Positions 32,703-42,637 of a DNA stretch of 64,000 nt are shown in pieces. The translations under genes and the position numbers were made by a program. This DNA is from Neopestalotiopsis rosae. Taxonomy: Eukaryota; Ascomycota; Sordariomycetes; Amphisphaeriales; Sporocadaceae. The notes below the pieces were generated by a model. That model was given only the letters and a program-made list of their open reading frames with translations, did not search any database and was not told where the DNA came from. The first letter of the stretch is position 1; each line of letters opens with the position of its first letter. The DNA lies in NCBI GenBank assembly GCA_023078685.1, contig JALGAS010000002.1, positions 1,860,001-1,924,000 on the forward strand, in the 5' to 3' direction.

Positions 32703-33564
32703 TGTGACGGTGGTGTGTGTATATTTCCAGAGTGGTCGTTAAGAGAAAAGCGATAATACAGAATGACCAAGGAGGAGCGATTCTCAATGGTAGCAGCCTC
32801 CAAGATATTTAAGTCCCCAATAGTTCCAGAGAACAAGCTCTCGGGGAAGGGAATTCCGGCCGGCGAGGGGTAAGTCCAATGTTGGCTGTTCAGGAAGCAG
32901 CCCAGGTCTCGTGATTTGTATGCAGCGTTGCGCCGTGATTGACAGTATGCCGGCCAATAGCAAGTAGGAAAAAAGGCAGTCCTTGCAGATGATGTGACCA
33001 GCCCTGGTGCTGCAGACGAGGTTGCTGCTCGTAGCAATACGGTCGGTAGAGGCTTGAGTATCTTTTAGCCCAAGAGGTGTATGTAATTGACAATTGACCG
33101 TAGAATATATGCACTGATGGCTCTGATTTTGATATGTCGAGCTCATACAATGGCTCGTCCGGTCGCCGATTGTACGACTTCAGATTGTTCCTGGCGATAG
33201 GCCAAAAAGTTGACTTTCATGTGGCGCCGACAAATCTGTGGCGCTGCTCTTGCTTAACGAGGTTTCTCTCAAGCAAAGCACGGACCCCACATGTGCAGTC
33301 GCGACTCACTTGTCTCTTTCCGTACGTGCACTAAAAACCCGCGTTCAATGTCAACTCGCCAATGACCTCATAAATATCTTACGTACATTTTAGCGGGTGA
33401 GCAACAAGCTTGCAGATTTGGAGCTAAGGCCGATCCACGCAAGGAACCCAGACTGCTGCCAACTCAGCCAGAACCCCCAGAAAGCATATATACAGCTGAA
33501 CGCGCCCGCTAAAAAATAGAGACATAAACATTTGCACCATGGGCGTTGTTGTACAGGTCTTGCA
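32703..33564. promoter_or_regulatory. Divergent promoter region of EMI1 and YME2
   Basis: 862 bases between two divergent genes for mitochondrial proteins. No convincing additional gene; overlapping minus-strand frames upstream of EMI1 have no motifs. Confidence 0.4.
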
Positions 33565-36329
33565 ATGATTTCGAGACACGTCGGCCAAGGCCGTAGAGGC
33601 CTGGCTGGACTACAGAGACATCGAATAGTTTCTGCCTCCACTACAGTCACTGCATCTCGGTTGCTACGTCCCACGATCGCTACAAGGATCCCCGGTGCCA
33701 GATTCGAGTCCACAACCACCACAACGACACCCGAGGATACTACTGGTCATATTTCTGCCGCCTCTAACGAGTCCATTATCTGGATTGACAGTGAGTTGAA
33801 ACCATACCAGAAGCTGCCTGTTCTTATGACAAAGAAAGAGAATCTGCTGGTAGTCCATGTTTGAGAGAAACCACTCGCTTTTACTGACAATTCCGCACAG
33901 ATCTGTTCCCACTGAAGCTCACTGGTCTACTACGAGCACCATGGCAGAGTCCGGACAAAGATGTGTCGGAGCTCTTGAAGCGGTTCCACAGCTCCAGTCT
34001 TGGAATCATGGATCCTATCAACATGGTCAAACGAGCCATTCCTGACAGCCTTCCCGTCAAAGTGACTGAAATTCTGCCAAGATTAAAAGACGGCGGAGCT
34101 TTTGTCAAGTTTTCTCACCCCCAGGGATTGCCGGCCAAGGAGATCGAAGGCACGATTTCCCAACGCCTCCAGGACAGCCCGATCAAACCATTCTTCAGCC
34201 CGTTCAGAGGCATTTCTGCTGGTCTTGTAAAGGGTGTGCCCTGGTTGGAGGATCTCCATCGTTTCCCTTACTCCAGGCTCAAGGTTGAATTCGTCGCCCC
34301 TAACCCGGGCGAGGATGCGGTCGAATTGTCACAGGAGGATCTTTATGTCATTTTCCGCAAGTATGGCAAAATCGCCGAGATCACCTCGCAGCCATTCGAC
34401 TCCAAAGTTCTGCCCAAGTACGCATACGTTGACTTTGCTTTTGTGAGAGATGCCATCATGGCCCGCAACTGTCTCCACGGCTTTGTCTGTTCATCGAATC
34501 TCGGTGGTGGCAAAAATGGAACAAAGCTGCGCATGTCTTACGAACAAAAAGTAAAGGCACACAATATCTGGAACTGGATCACGAACCACCCGAGAATAGT
34601 TATTCCAATTCTCGTCGCACTTCTCACCGGTGTCACCGTGGTCGTCTTCGACCCCATCAGGTCCTTTTTCGTCAAGGCTCATGTGCAGAGGAAGTTCCGC
34701 TTGAGTAACAGCAGGTTGTATAGGTGGCTGAGACGCCAGACTTCAGATATATTCTCGTTCCGGTCGGGGCACAAGGGAGAGCAAGCTGGACTCAATGCCA
34801 TCTGGAGTCACCGAAAGGACGTAATCGACACCATCCAAAAATGGTTGATGGAAACGGCAGAGACCTTTATTGTTATCCAAGGCCCTCGAGGCTCGGGTAA
34901 AAAGGAGCTTGTTCTGGACCAAGCGCTCAAGGGCCGGAGAAATATCCTGGTCATTGACTGCAAATCTATTGTTGAAGCTCGAGGAGAATCAGCCACCATC
35001 AAGAAGATGGCTGCTCAGGTGGGATACCGACCCATCTTTTCGTGGGCCAACAGCATGAGCAGCATGCTCGATCTCGCTGTACAAAGCACCACTGGAGTCA
35101 AGGCCGGGTTCTCGGAAACTCTCGAGGCCCAATTGCAAAAGATCCTGCAGACGACTGCTGAAGCGCTAGGCGAGATTGACATCTCTAGTCGCACCAAGGA
35201 TGACATTGACGCGTCCCTTCCTGTCGACGCTTGGCTCGAAACGCACCCCGAGAAACGTTCCGTTGTCGTGATTGACAATTTCCTTCACAAGAATGGCGAA
35301 GGTAACACCATTGTTTACGACAAGATCGCCGAGTGGGCTGCTGCCCTGGTTCAATCAAATGTCGCCCATGTCATATTCCTTACCAACGACTCTTCCTACT
35401 CAAAGTCTCTCTCGAAGTCTCTTCCCGACAGAGTCTTCCGACAGGTAGCTCTGGGCGATCTCTCGCCCGATGTGGCCAAACGATTCGTCATCAGCCACCT
35501 TGAGGGTAATGATGAGCCCCTGCAGGAAATTGAAGCTGATGATGGCGAGGAAAAGCCTGCAGCAAAGCCCAAGAAGCACAACCTGAAGGGACTTGATCAA
35601 TGCATCGGAACTCTTGGAGGACGACTCACTGATCTGGAGTTCCTGGCGCGACGACTCAAGGCTGGCCAGTCGCCACAAGAAGCCGTCGAAGAGATCACTG
35701 GTAAGTGCTAACGTACATGACTGACCATACTGCAAAATTGAGCCATGCTGATGTTTTACACAATAGATCAATCTGCTTCTGAGATCCTGAAAATGTTCTT
35801 GCTGGCAGGAAAGGTAGCTGCTGATGGCGCCGGCAAGACATGGTCGGTGGAGCAGGCTTGGTCTCTTGTGAAGGCACTGTCTTCAAGTGATAAGGAGGGT
35901 CTTCGTTACCACGAGGTCCTGCGGTCGGACACGTTTGCCTCGTCCACGAGCGTTTCCGACGGTGAAGCTGCTTTGGAGGGACTGACAAATGCAGAACTTA
36001 TCACCGTCAAGAGCAACAATGGCCGACCAGAGAAGATCACACCTGGAAAGCCTGTATATCAAGCCGCCTTCAAGAAGCTGACAGAGGATAAAGTACTCTC
36101 AGCTGCCATGGACTTGAATGTCCTTACGGAGCTGAGCAAGGTGGAAGGCAAGACGATTGAAAAAGTTGAGAACGAGCTTGCTCTGCTCGGCAGCCTGCCC
36201 AGACAACCTGCTCAGACTGCCGGCAGAATCACTTACCTTCTGACCAAGCTGGAAACCAGCCAGAAGAAGGTTGAGGGGTACGAGAAGCAGATGGCCCCTC
36301 TCAAGAAGACCCTTGCTACGGAATACTAG
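33565..36329 (+). CDS. YME2: Mitochondrial escape protein 2 (YME2/RNA12)
   Basis: Three exons, 33565-33790, 33901-35700 and 35767-36329, giving 862 aa. A basic N-terminus (R-H-V-G-Q-G-R-R) serves as the mitochondrial presequence. The exon 1-2 junction restores I-W-I-D-N-L-F-P-L. An RRM-like domain follows (about residues 190-290; Y-A-Y-V-D-F-A-F is its RNP1-like strand). A single membrane segment (I-V-I-P-I-L-V-A-L-L-T-G-V) lies near 325. The matrix/intermembrane ATPase-like domain has a P-loop G-P-R-G-S-G-K-K and a Walker B-like V-V-V-I-D-N. The C-terminal exon is helical. The family sits in the inner mitochondrial membrane and affects nucleoid structure and DNA escape. Its length matches filamentous-fungal orthologues. 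Confidence 0.94.
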
Positions 36330-36593
36330 TTTGATGTGGGATCAGACGGGTCAATCTAAAATGTAATGATATTTGTACGGAGTGACAAGTGGAACGGCTC
36401 TCGGGGTGCGATTCGCAGTACATACGGGCATTGATACCCTTCTCAATTTTTCAGAAATAATATCAAGATTATACAAATACAACATCATGTTCGAATCCTG
36501 CTATCCACTCTACTCGCCATACGGTCGATTTCAAGATTGTGTTGCTTCGGGCAATGAAGTATGCTGTAAAGGTGAGGAGTCTAAGAGAACAAC

Positions 36594-37655
36594 TCATTCG
36601 AAGAACTTGAAGCTAAAGCCAGTATTCTCGTTATCCCCAGGAACACCACTACGGCGATAGGTTGTCTTGCTCCACCAGACAAAGCTACCAGTGAACCAAG
36701 CTCGGTTGCCCCAGTTGTACGGGGTACCTTTCTCAACTCCGTGGAACACGAAAGGGATGTGGTTCACGCCGCCAGGACTTTTGTTAATGTCCCCATCAGG
36801 CAATACGAAGGTATGATGTCCCGGTCCGTCGATATACAAAGTGGCGTCCCAGCCACTCATCATCCTGTCCTGGTGAGAGCCAAACAGACAGCCGTTCGAC
36901 TTGTACCAATCCCACACATACGTGGGATCACCACCTTTCCGGAGCCGGAGGTCTGCTATACAGTATTTGTTATCCCAGCTACCATTAGCAGAGTATACAA
37001 TATGCAATTGTCCGTCTGGGTCAATTATAGCCTCCGGGCCCTCGTTCACCAAGGGGCTGTCGCCTTGTTCCCAGGACTCTCGAGGTTGAGAAATGATGTA
37101 TCGACCCCCCGAAGAAGTCGTCGCGCCACTAAGACGGCAGATAAAGAGAGACTGCTCGCCGTTATTGGCTCCCTCCCAGCCGGACCACACGAACCAGCGC
37201 TGTCCTTGAAAGTTAAAAGCAGTGCCGTCGATGGCCCATTTGCCATCGGGTAGGGCCAACTCTTGTTCCGAGGTATACGGACCAAGAGGGCTGGCAGCAC
37301 TGATTACGTACATGCGGTGATCGGCGCCTCTGCCCGCAGAGAAGTAGATATAGGTCGATCCCCCGTCCATGACCATTTCCGGCGCCCAGATCTCGCCTCG
37401 GCCGGCAGCATCTGACCAGACGCTGCTGGTACTCGAAGAACCGAGACCCACCAGGGAGCTCGACTTGCGTATCAAGATGGAAGCGCCGTCAGACTCGGCA
37501 GAATAGTATGTAGCACCGACGGCAATTATGGTTGGATCGGAGCCTCCTTTGATTCTTGTTGTAGTCGAACTTTGAACGAAAAGGCAGAGTATAACCACTA
37601 CCGCTAGAAGGACAGCGGTAGAGCCTCGTCGGAATGACACTATGGATATAGGCAT
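36594..37655 (-). CDS. Secreted glycoside hydrolase family 43 (arabinanase/arabinofuranosidase type)
   Basis: Single exon, 353 aa. A signal peptide is clear: basic start, then hydrophobic S-T-A-V-L-L-A-V-V-V-I-L-C-L-F. The five-bladed propeller triad is visible: general base Asp in G-S-D-P-T-I-I, pKa-modulating Asp in A-I-D-G-T-A-F, and acid Glu in N-E-G-P-E-A-I. These are the diagnostic GH43 positions. The W-A-P-E motif precedes the second blade, as usual. It is expected outside the cell, cleaving alpha-L-arabinose or beta-xylose linkages in plant cell wall polysaccharides; the exact substrate cannot be assigned. It converges with YME2 (264 bp between stops) and borders the gene-poor region carrying the cysteine-rich secreted pair. 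Confidence 0.92.
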   Translation of the reverse strand: MPISIVSFRRGSTAVLLAVVVILCLFVQSSTTTRIKGGSDPTIIAVGATYYSAESDGASILIRKSSSLVGLGSSSTSSVWSDAAGRGEIWAPEMVMDGGSTYIYFSAGRGADHRMYVISAASPLGPYTSEQELALPDGKWAIDGTAFNFQGQRWFVWSGWEGANNGEQSLFICRLSGATTSSGGRYIISQPRESWEQGDSPLVNEGPEAIIDPDGQLHIVYSANGSWDNKYCIADLRLRKGGDPTYVWDWYKSNGCLFGSHQDRMMSGWDATLYIDGPGHHTFVLPDGDINKSPGGVNHIPFVFHGVEKGTPYNWGNRAWFTGSFVWWSKTTYRRSGVPGDNENTGFSFKFFE

Positions 37656-39712
37656 TGTAACAATGTAACAGAGTTCCTTAGTTGAGATTGTGCATGCGTC
37701 TAGGTCTCAATCATGCCCATCAAATCACCAACCCTCTTATACGTAAAGAGGCCGACACTTCTCGGGTACAAATTACATGTATATGTCATGCCATGAACAG
37801 CTATGTAATTGTGACCTTGCCGATGGCACTTTTGAACCTGCTTCCCAACGATCGCCAGTGAAGCCGGGCGACTGGTTCTCGTATTCCGTGACGAGTTGCG
37901 CATTAGTGTTGCGCATGGGTTAGAGCTGATCCATCATGGAACGAGCAACCCGAGGTTCATGTTGTGTTTGATGATCTCACTACTTGGCGACAAGCCATCC
38001 TGACGGCCACATGAGCAGCTGCCTGAGTCCGGACAGGCTGCCATATCCGAGGATCTGCATACGATTGACATGGTCGTCACATGAATGTAGGACTTCGACG
38101 CCGCAACATTGCAGCAGCTTCCGGTCATTTCACCAGCAAGACCTCCGTTCTTCGGTCATCTTATTACCACGTTGAGAGCCCAACCAATCATCAGGGGTCA
38201 TACTTCTCATCGTCAGTAAGAGTTGCCTCGGAGAGATGGTACCACCGACAACTTTTACGCACCAGGAACCGAATTACCATGTCCTATCGGAACTCGCGGA
38301 GATGAACTCAAGGTTAAAAAGAGGCTTCTCGCATAAGCTTCTGCGGCATCCGTATACCCTTCCCTTTTCAGCCTGCCAATCCCAAAGCAAACCAAACATT
38401 CTGCTCATTCGGGTAACGACCAGCACTAGTGGGCTGAATGTATGTAAAAGCCGTATAACCTATAGCCGCAGACAGCCGCACGTTAGTAAGGGGATCCACA
38501 ATTCATATGAGTCTCACGAACGTTTAACATAACGCATCTGTCTGTGCCTAACAGAAGTCCTAAGCCTGTGCCGAAGCCTCACTCAAGAATATTACTGCCA
38601 AGCGCTGAAACGCAAGTTGCATGCTGCACTTCCTTCGGAGTTGGCAATCTGTCCGAATACGAGGCAAAATTAAAAAGACATTTCGCCGAGGGAGACCTCG
38701 GTATAGTATCCCCTCAATAGATTACTAGTTACAAATCCAGTCAGTCAATCGTTGTAAAATGTGCTTGTTCATATTTCTTGTAGTGAAGTTCGAAACCTAG
38801 AGCTATCTATATTTTACTCTTTCAGTCACTCAAGAAGTATATACAATGATAGAGCCGTCCTCGGCACATAATTATGACACGAAGATGCCCAGTGACGAGA
38901 ATGATGGTCCTATAACGGATATATGATAATGAGTATCACAGTGTCTGGGAGACATTTGCTACTTACCATACTTTGCGCCACCATGCTGGTCTCGTCTAAT
39001 GTGATGTTGTCATTGCCTAGTCTCTTGTTGCAATTCTTGTTTCTTTCAAAATGATCCACATGGCATCCAACCTCTACCCAATTCTCACCGAAGATGTTTG
39101 GCCACCTCTGCATCCTATCAGCTGATGTGAGCTGTGAACCTCTAAAGACCTAGATGTTGTGATAGTGGAGACTCCATCCGGATGTGACTATGCTCTGATC
39201 TTGTACAGAATAAATCAGGCTGTGAGGCTATCGTCCCCGAAGCTTCCAAGAGTTAATACCAAGACGCTTTTAGGCATACATTGCAAGCACTATTCTCGAA
39301 CAAGAATTGATGAGCCGATGTAGGATTCAGATCATACGTGATCATTGGTGATATGGATGAAGGTACCTTGCATCGATTTGTATCCGAAGATCCAGCTCCA
39401 AGGTGGCGGCGGGGATTTGATGTCCATCTCGCGTATAGTCTCAAGGATCGAAGAGGAGAGGCCCGTGTTCGGATATCATGGAGGATGGGAAGCGAAGAGG
39501 GAGCGAACTAGGATGCAAAGTCCTGCCTGCTAAAATTGATTAATCATGCAATGAAATCGGTCATTGACAGTCGAGTAGCCACTATAAAGAGACGACACCA
39601 GACCACCCCGAATGTATGTTTCCATCCTCAACCTCGATCAATCATCCACAACAACATCTCCAAACTTCCAACAGATCTCTTAGAAGAAACCCCATCTTCC
39701 TCTTCCTTCAAA
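37656..39712. other. Gene-poor interval upstream of the cysteine-rich pair
   Basis: 2.06 kb, relatively AT-rich, with the GH43 promoter at its left and the promoter of the first cysteine-rich gene at its right. No gene or mobile element was recognised. Confidence 0.45.
39583..39588 (+). promoter_or_regulatory. TATA box of cysteine-rich secreted gene 1
   Basis: CTATAAAG context, 130 bp before the start codon. The paralogue has the same element 159 bp before its start, which supports both as promoter elements. Confidence 0.6.
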
Positions 39713-40090
39713 ATGCAGTTCTCAATCATCCCAGTTCTTGCTTTCCTCGCCGCCGGCGCTTTCGCCATGCCCAGCGAGCCAGTCGAGGCACGCAGCGGCG
39801 AGCTGGAGGCCCGCGTCAACTGTGGACAGATCCTGCCCGCCTGCGCCGGCGGCTCGGTCAGAGGCCAGACCAACTGCCGCTGCAGCGGACAGGCAGAGAC
39901 CTGCGATCTATGGACCTGCCCCGGTGGTCCCCCCAACGTCGTAAGTTTTTCCCCAAAACCTGTCTTGTTTCCTGGATACCTCCCCCAATTCATCCTCCAG
40001 AAGAAAGAAAAAAGGGAGGACAAGGCTGACATGACTATTTACTCGCAGATGGTTTGTGGCCAGAGAGGTACTGGATGCGTCTGGATCTAA
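39713..40090 (+). CDS. Small cysteine-rich secreted protein 1 (8 Cys)
   Basis: Two exons, 39713-39940 and 40049-40090, giving 89 aa. The signal peptide is M-Q-F-S-I-I-P-V-L-A-F-L-A-A-G-A-F-A. A short acidic pro-region ends L-E-A-R, a likely protease site, leaving a mature chain of about 55 residues. Cysteine spacing is C-x6-C-x10-C-x-C-x6-C-x4-C-x9-C-x6-C, so four disulfides are possible. The 108-nt intron (CTGAC branch) is phase 0 and contains no stop, so retention would add 36 residues between Cys6 and Cys7. The start was chosen because the TATA box at 39583 places upstream in-frame codons near or before the transcript start. I do not recognise a named family; effector- or antimicrobial-like by size and cysteine content, which is inference. 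Confidence 0.82.
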   Translation: MQFSIIPVLAFLAAGAFAMPSEPVEARSGELEARVNCGQILPACAGGSVRGQTNCRCSGQAETCDLWTCPGGPPNVVSFSPKPVLFPGYLPQFILQKKEKREDKADMTIYSQMVCGQRGTGCVWI

Positions 40091-41101
40091 AAATCGAGAA
40101 AACGACCTCTACCCCGATCAAGACAAAGGTCAGTATCTATCGGGTTGAGAGAAACATATACACTGCTTACTAATATCATACTTAGCTCCCAAATCTCAAG
40201 ACGATGGCATTTCAAACAAGATGGCTACCGCAAAGTACTGCTACTCAAGGTTTAGGTGCCGATTCTGACTGGTTTATGGAGATCAAGGGGATATGGGTAC
40301 ATTCAGAAGATTAGTTGGCATGGAGGGTTCGATTCTTTGGAGGTTGAAGATCCAAGTTGGGATGTTGGCACTTGTCATATGTGCAGCCACTCTTTACACA
40401 GAAATATATTTCAAACTGCCTGGGCCCAGGCATACTGAGAACTGATTTGTGTTTCAGGCTATTTTCTGCCTCTGAGTGTCCGTGTGTCGTCAGTAATATG
40501 TGTCTTGTTGAGCTGAGCGTTGGCCCGAAGACGATCAGCCTGGAGACAAAACATCTTTCCAAAAACACTCTATGATGACCATAACAGTGCTATATCAAAT
40601 CTTCTGAAAATCCCGTTCGGTCGATCCGATTCCTACCGACTGTGTCTGACTGGTTCAAGGCAGAAGATCCCACCATCAAATAAACTCGTTCCAAGAGGCA
40701 TATAAACCAGGTCGGCCTTAGTTTTCACCGTAAATTAAAACTTGTGGTTCGACTCATAAAAGGGCCCAATAAGGTATTTTCAAGTCACGAATCCATGATT
40801 TGAAATCATAGATTCACTAAGCAGTATTCTGTTCCACGGTAATGCACTCATACTCATAACCTCGGTAATAAACTCTAGAGAGACTACAAGGTTCGATTGT
40901 ATGCCTATTCTGCTGCCATGACTATCATACGAGTGAATGTTGCAGTACCAGGCCGGCTGTGATAGATTCAGGATTTGCCAAGACCTCCATAACGCTCTCC
41001 GAGTGTCTTCTATCATTTTCCATGCGAATACCGCATTGGAGCTGATGTCAGATTTGCTTCATACGTGGGTGTTGCGTTGAGCTAATGTGTGATACGCCTA
41101 C
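40091..41101. other. Spacer between the two cysteine-rich genes
   Basis: About 1 kb without a recognisable gene. I saw no third copy of the cysteine pattern in it. Confidence 0.45.
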
Positions 41102-41107
41102 TATAAA
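41102..41107 (+). promoter_or_regulatory. TATA box of cysteine-rich secreted gene 2
   Basis: CTATAAAG context, identical over eight bases to the element before gene 1, 159 bp upstream of the start codon. Confidence 0.6.
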
Positions 41108-41260
41108 GGGTTGAGAAGATACCATATTTCTTTTTTCTTGATTCTTTCTTCTACATCATCTCACCCCTTTCACCAATACTACTTGAAGCTTCAAAGCGAT
41201 TATATCGCCTTCCATCAAACGGCACATTGCAAAACCAACCCTCTCTATTTTTATATAAAT

Positions 41261-41622
41261 ATGCGTGTATTCATCATTGCTGCGCTTGGCCTGGTCGCCA
41301 GTGCCTTCCCCACTCAAAACGACCATACCGAGGTTCGCGACCTTGAAGCTCGTGTCAACTGCGGTCAAAACCTCCCGTCCTGCAGTGGCGGCTCTGTTCT
41401 CGAGGCAGGCGTCTCCTGTCCCTGCCAAGACCTGGCGGGCCCGTGCGACCTATGGCAGTGTCCTGGTGACGAGTCGAAACGTGTAAGTTTCTTCATATCA
41501 TACTTGTCTCCTTCTTCTTTTTCTTGTTACCATTAAATACAGACCTTGTGTCTTGTTAACTCAATAATTTCCTTGTGTAGATGGTTTGTGGCTCCAGGGG
41601 TACTGGATGTTATTGGCTCTAG
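41261..41622 (+). CDS. Small cysteine-rich secreted protein 2 (8 Cys), paralogue of gene 1
   Basis: Two exons, 41261-41482 and 41581-41622, giving 87 aa. The signal peptide is M-R-V-F-I-I-A-A-L-G-L-V-A-S-A-F, then an acidic pro-region ending L-E-A-R as in gene 1. Spacing is C-x6-C-x11-C-x-C-x6-C-x4-C-x9-C-x6-C. Residues shared with gene 1 include V-N-C-G-Q, the D-L-W after Cys5, C-P-G, and M-V-C-G-x-R-G-T-G-C in the 14-codon last exon. The intron sits at the same place and phase (0) in both genes. A tandem duplication followed by divergence explains this. The intron here contains stops, so retention would truncate the protein after Cys6. The function is unknown. Confidence 0.85.
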
Positions 41623-42637
41623 GTTACGACTCACGTCTACCGGTATAGTAATTCAAGTTGTCCAGCCTGTTTTGTATGGACTAATGTGATCATCGTAGAT
41701 GTTCCCAGCTTTTTGAGTGTCGGCTCCTGAGAAATCTAGAGACTAGAAACAAAATATTTCTGCATGGGATCTCTTTGGTAGTCCTCCCGACTTGCCGAGA
41801 ATCTATAGCTCTATCAGCAATCGCGAGAAGAATGGAATCGTTATTACTATGAACTCATAAATGTGTAGATTATTCCTCGTTATTAGCAAAGCTCAAGAAT
41901 ATCATGCTATTTGCAGGGGCCCATAAGACAATTTATAAATATGAACCAAAGCTCAACTCAATATAAAATGTTGCTAAAGTGTGTTTTGTCCACAATTGAC
42001 TGTCTCCTGATACTTGAACTGGCAGCAACTCAATCATCGGATGATACATTAGTGAGTACCAATCGTACTTCACGCAATGAGCAAAAGTTTGGAGGAATGA
42101 AACCATGCAACTGGCTCAGAGCAGCGAGAGCTTCACGGCTGCTGTCGTAAAATTTAGTCACGTGATCCGGTGTAGGCAGGGACTCTACTTAAACTTCTTC
42201 TTTTTAACAATAGGAAACCTTTATACATACATTCAATGGTGCCTAAACTCGCTGCTCATTCTACTGTCATGTCATCCTATTCATCTTAGGTCATGATCTG
42301 TTGGAGCCGAAAAAAGAGTTATATCAAATGGTATCACCTATACTGTGTAAAGAATGCCTTTGGTCCTCCAGATCTCTAAGATGACAACGCCCGTAACAAA
42401 GTCATGACTCCAAGGCTTGCTGATAGCCAGCGCAGCGAAAGATCTCTATTTTCCAAGGCTTCCAGCCATTGAAGAGGGCAAAATTTCAATATTATAAGCG
42501 CAACCGCGGGACTGTTAGATGCGCTATTCACAATCCTCATGGTTTGTCTTCTTCTAATATTCCGACAAATGAGAGAGAGAGCAGCCCTCCTTTCACTTAT
42601 ACATTGACATCACCAGAAGTCCTCTTTTGTTCCCCGG
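41623..42637. other. Intergenic, no gene seen
   Basis: 1 kb between cysteine-rich gene 2 and the 3' end of the CENP-C gene on the minus strand. AT-rich, with no recognisable feature. Confidence 0.45.

Noticed and set aside
36480..36510. TTCGAATC motif resembling a tRNA T-loop
   Set aside because: Flanking bases do not pair into a T stem and no acceptor or anticodon stem is present.
36741..37253. 170-codon antisense frame over GH43
   Set aside because: The GH43 strand has signal peptide and catalytic triad; the antisense frame has none.
39536..39712. N-terminal extension of cysteine-rich gene 1
   Set aside because: It would bury the signal peptide and start upstream of the TATA box at 39583; the ATG at 39713 gives a normal secretory start.
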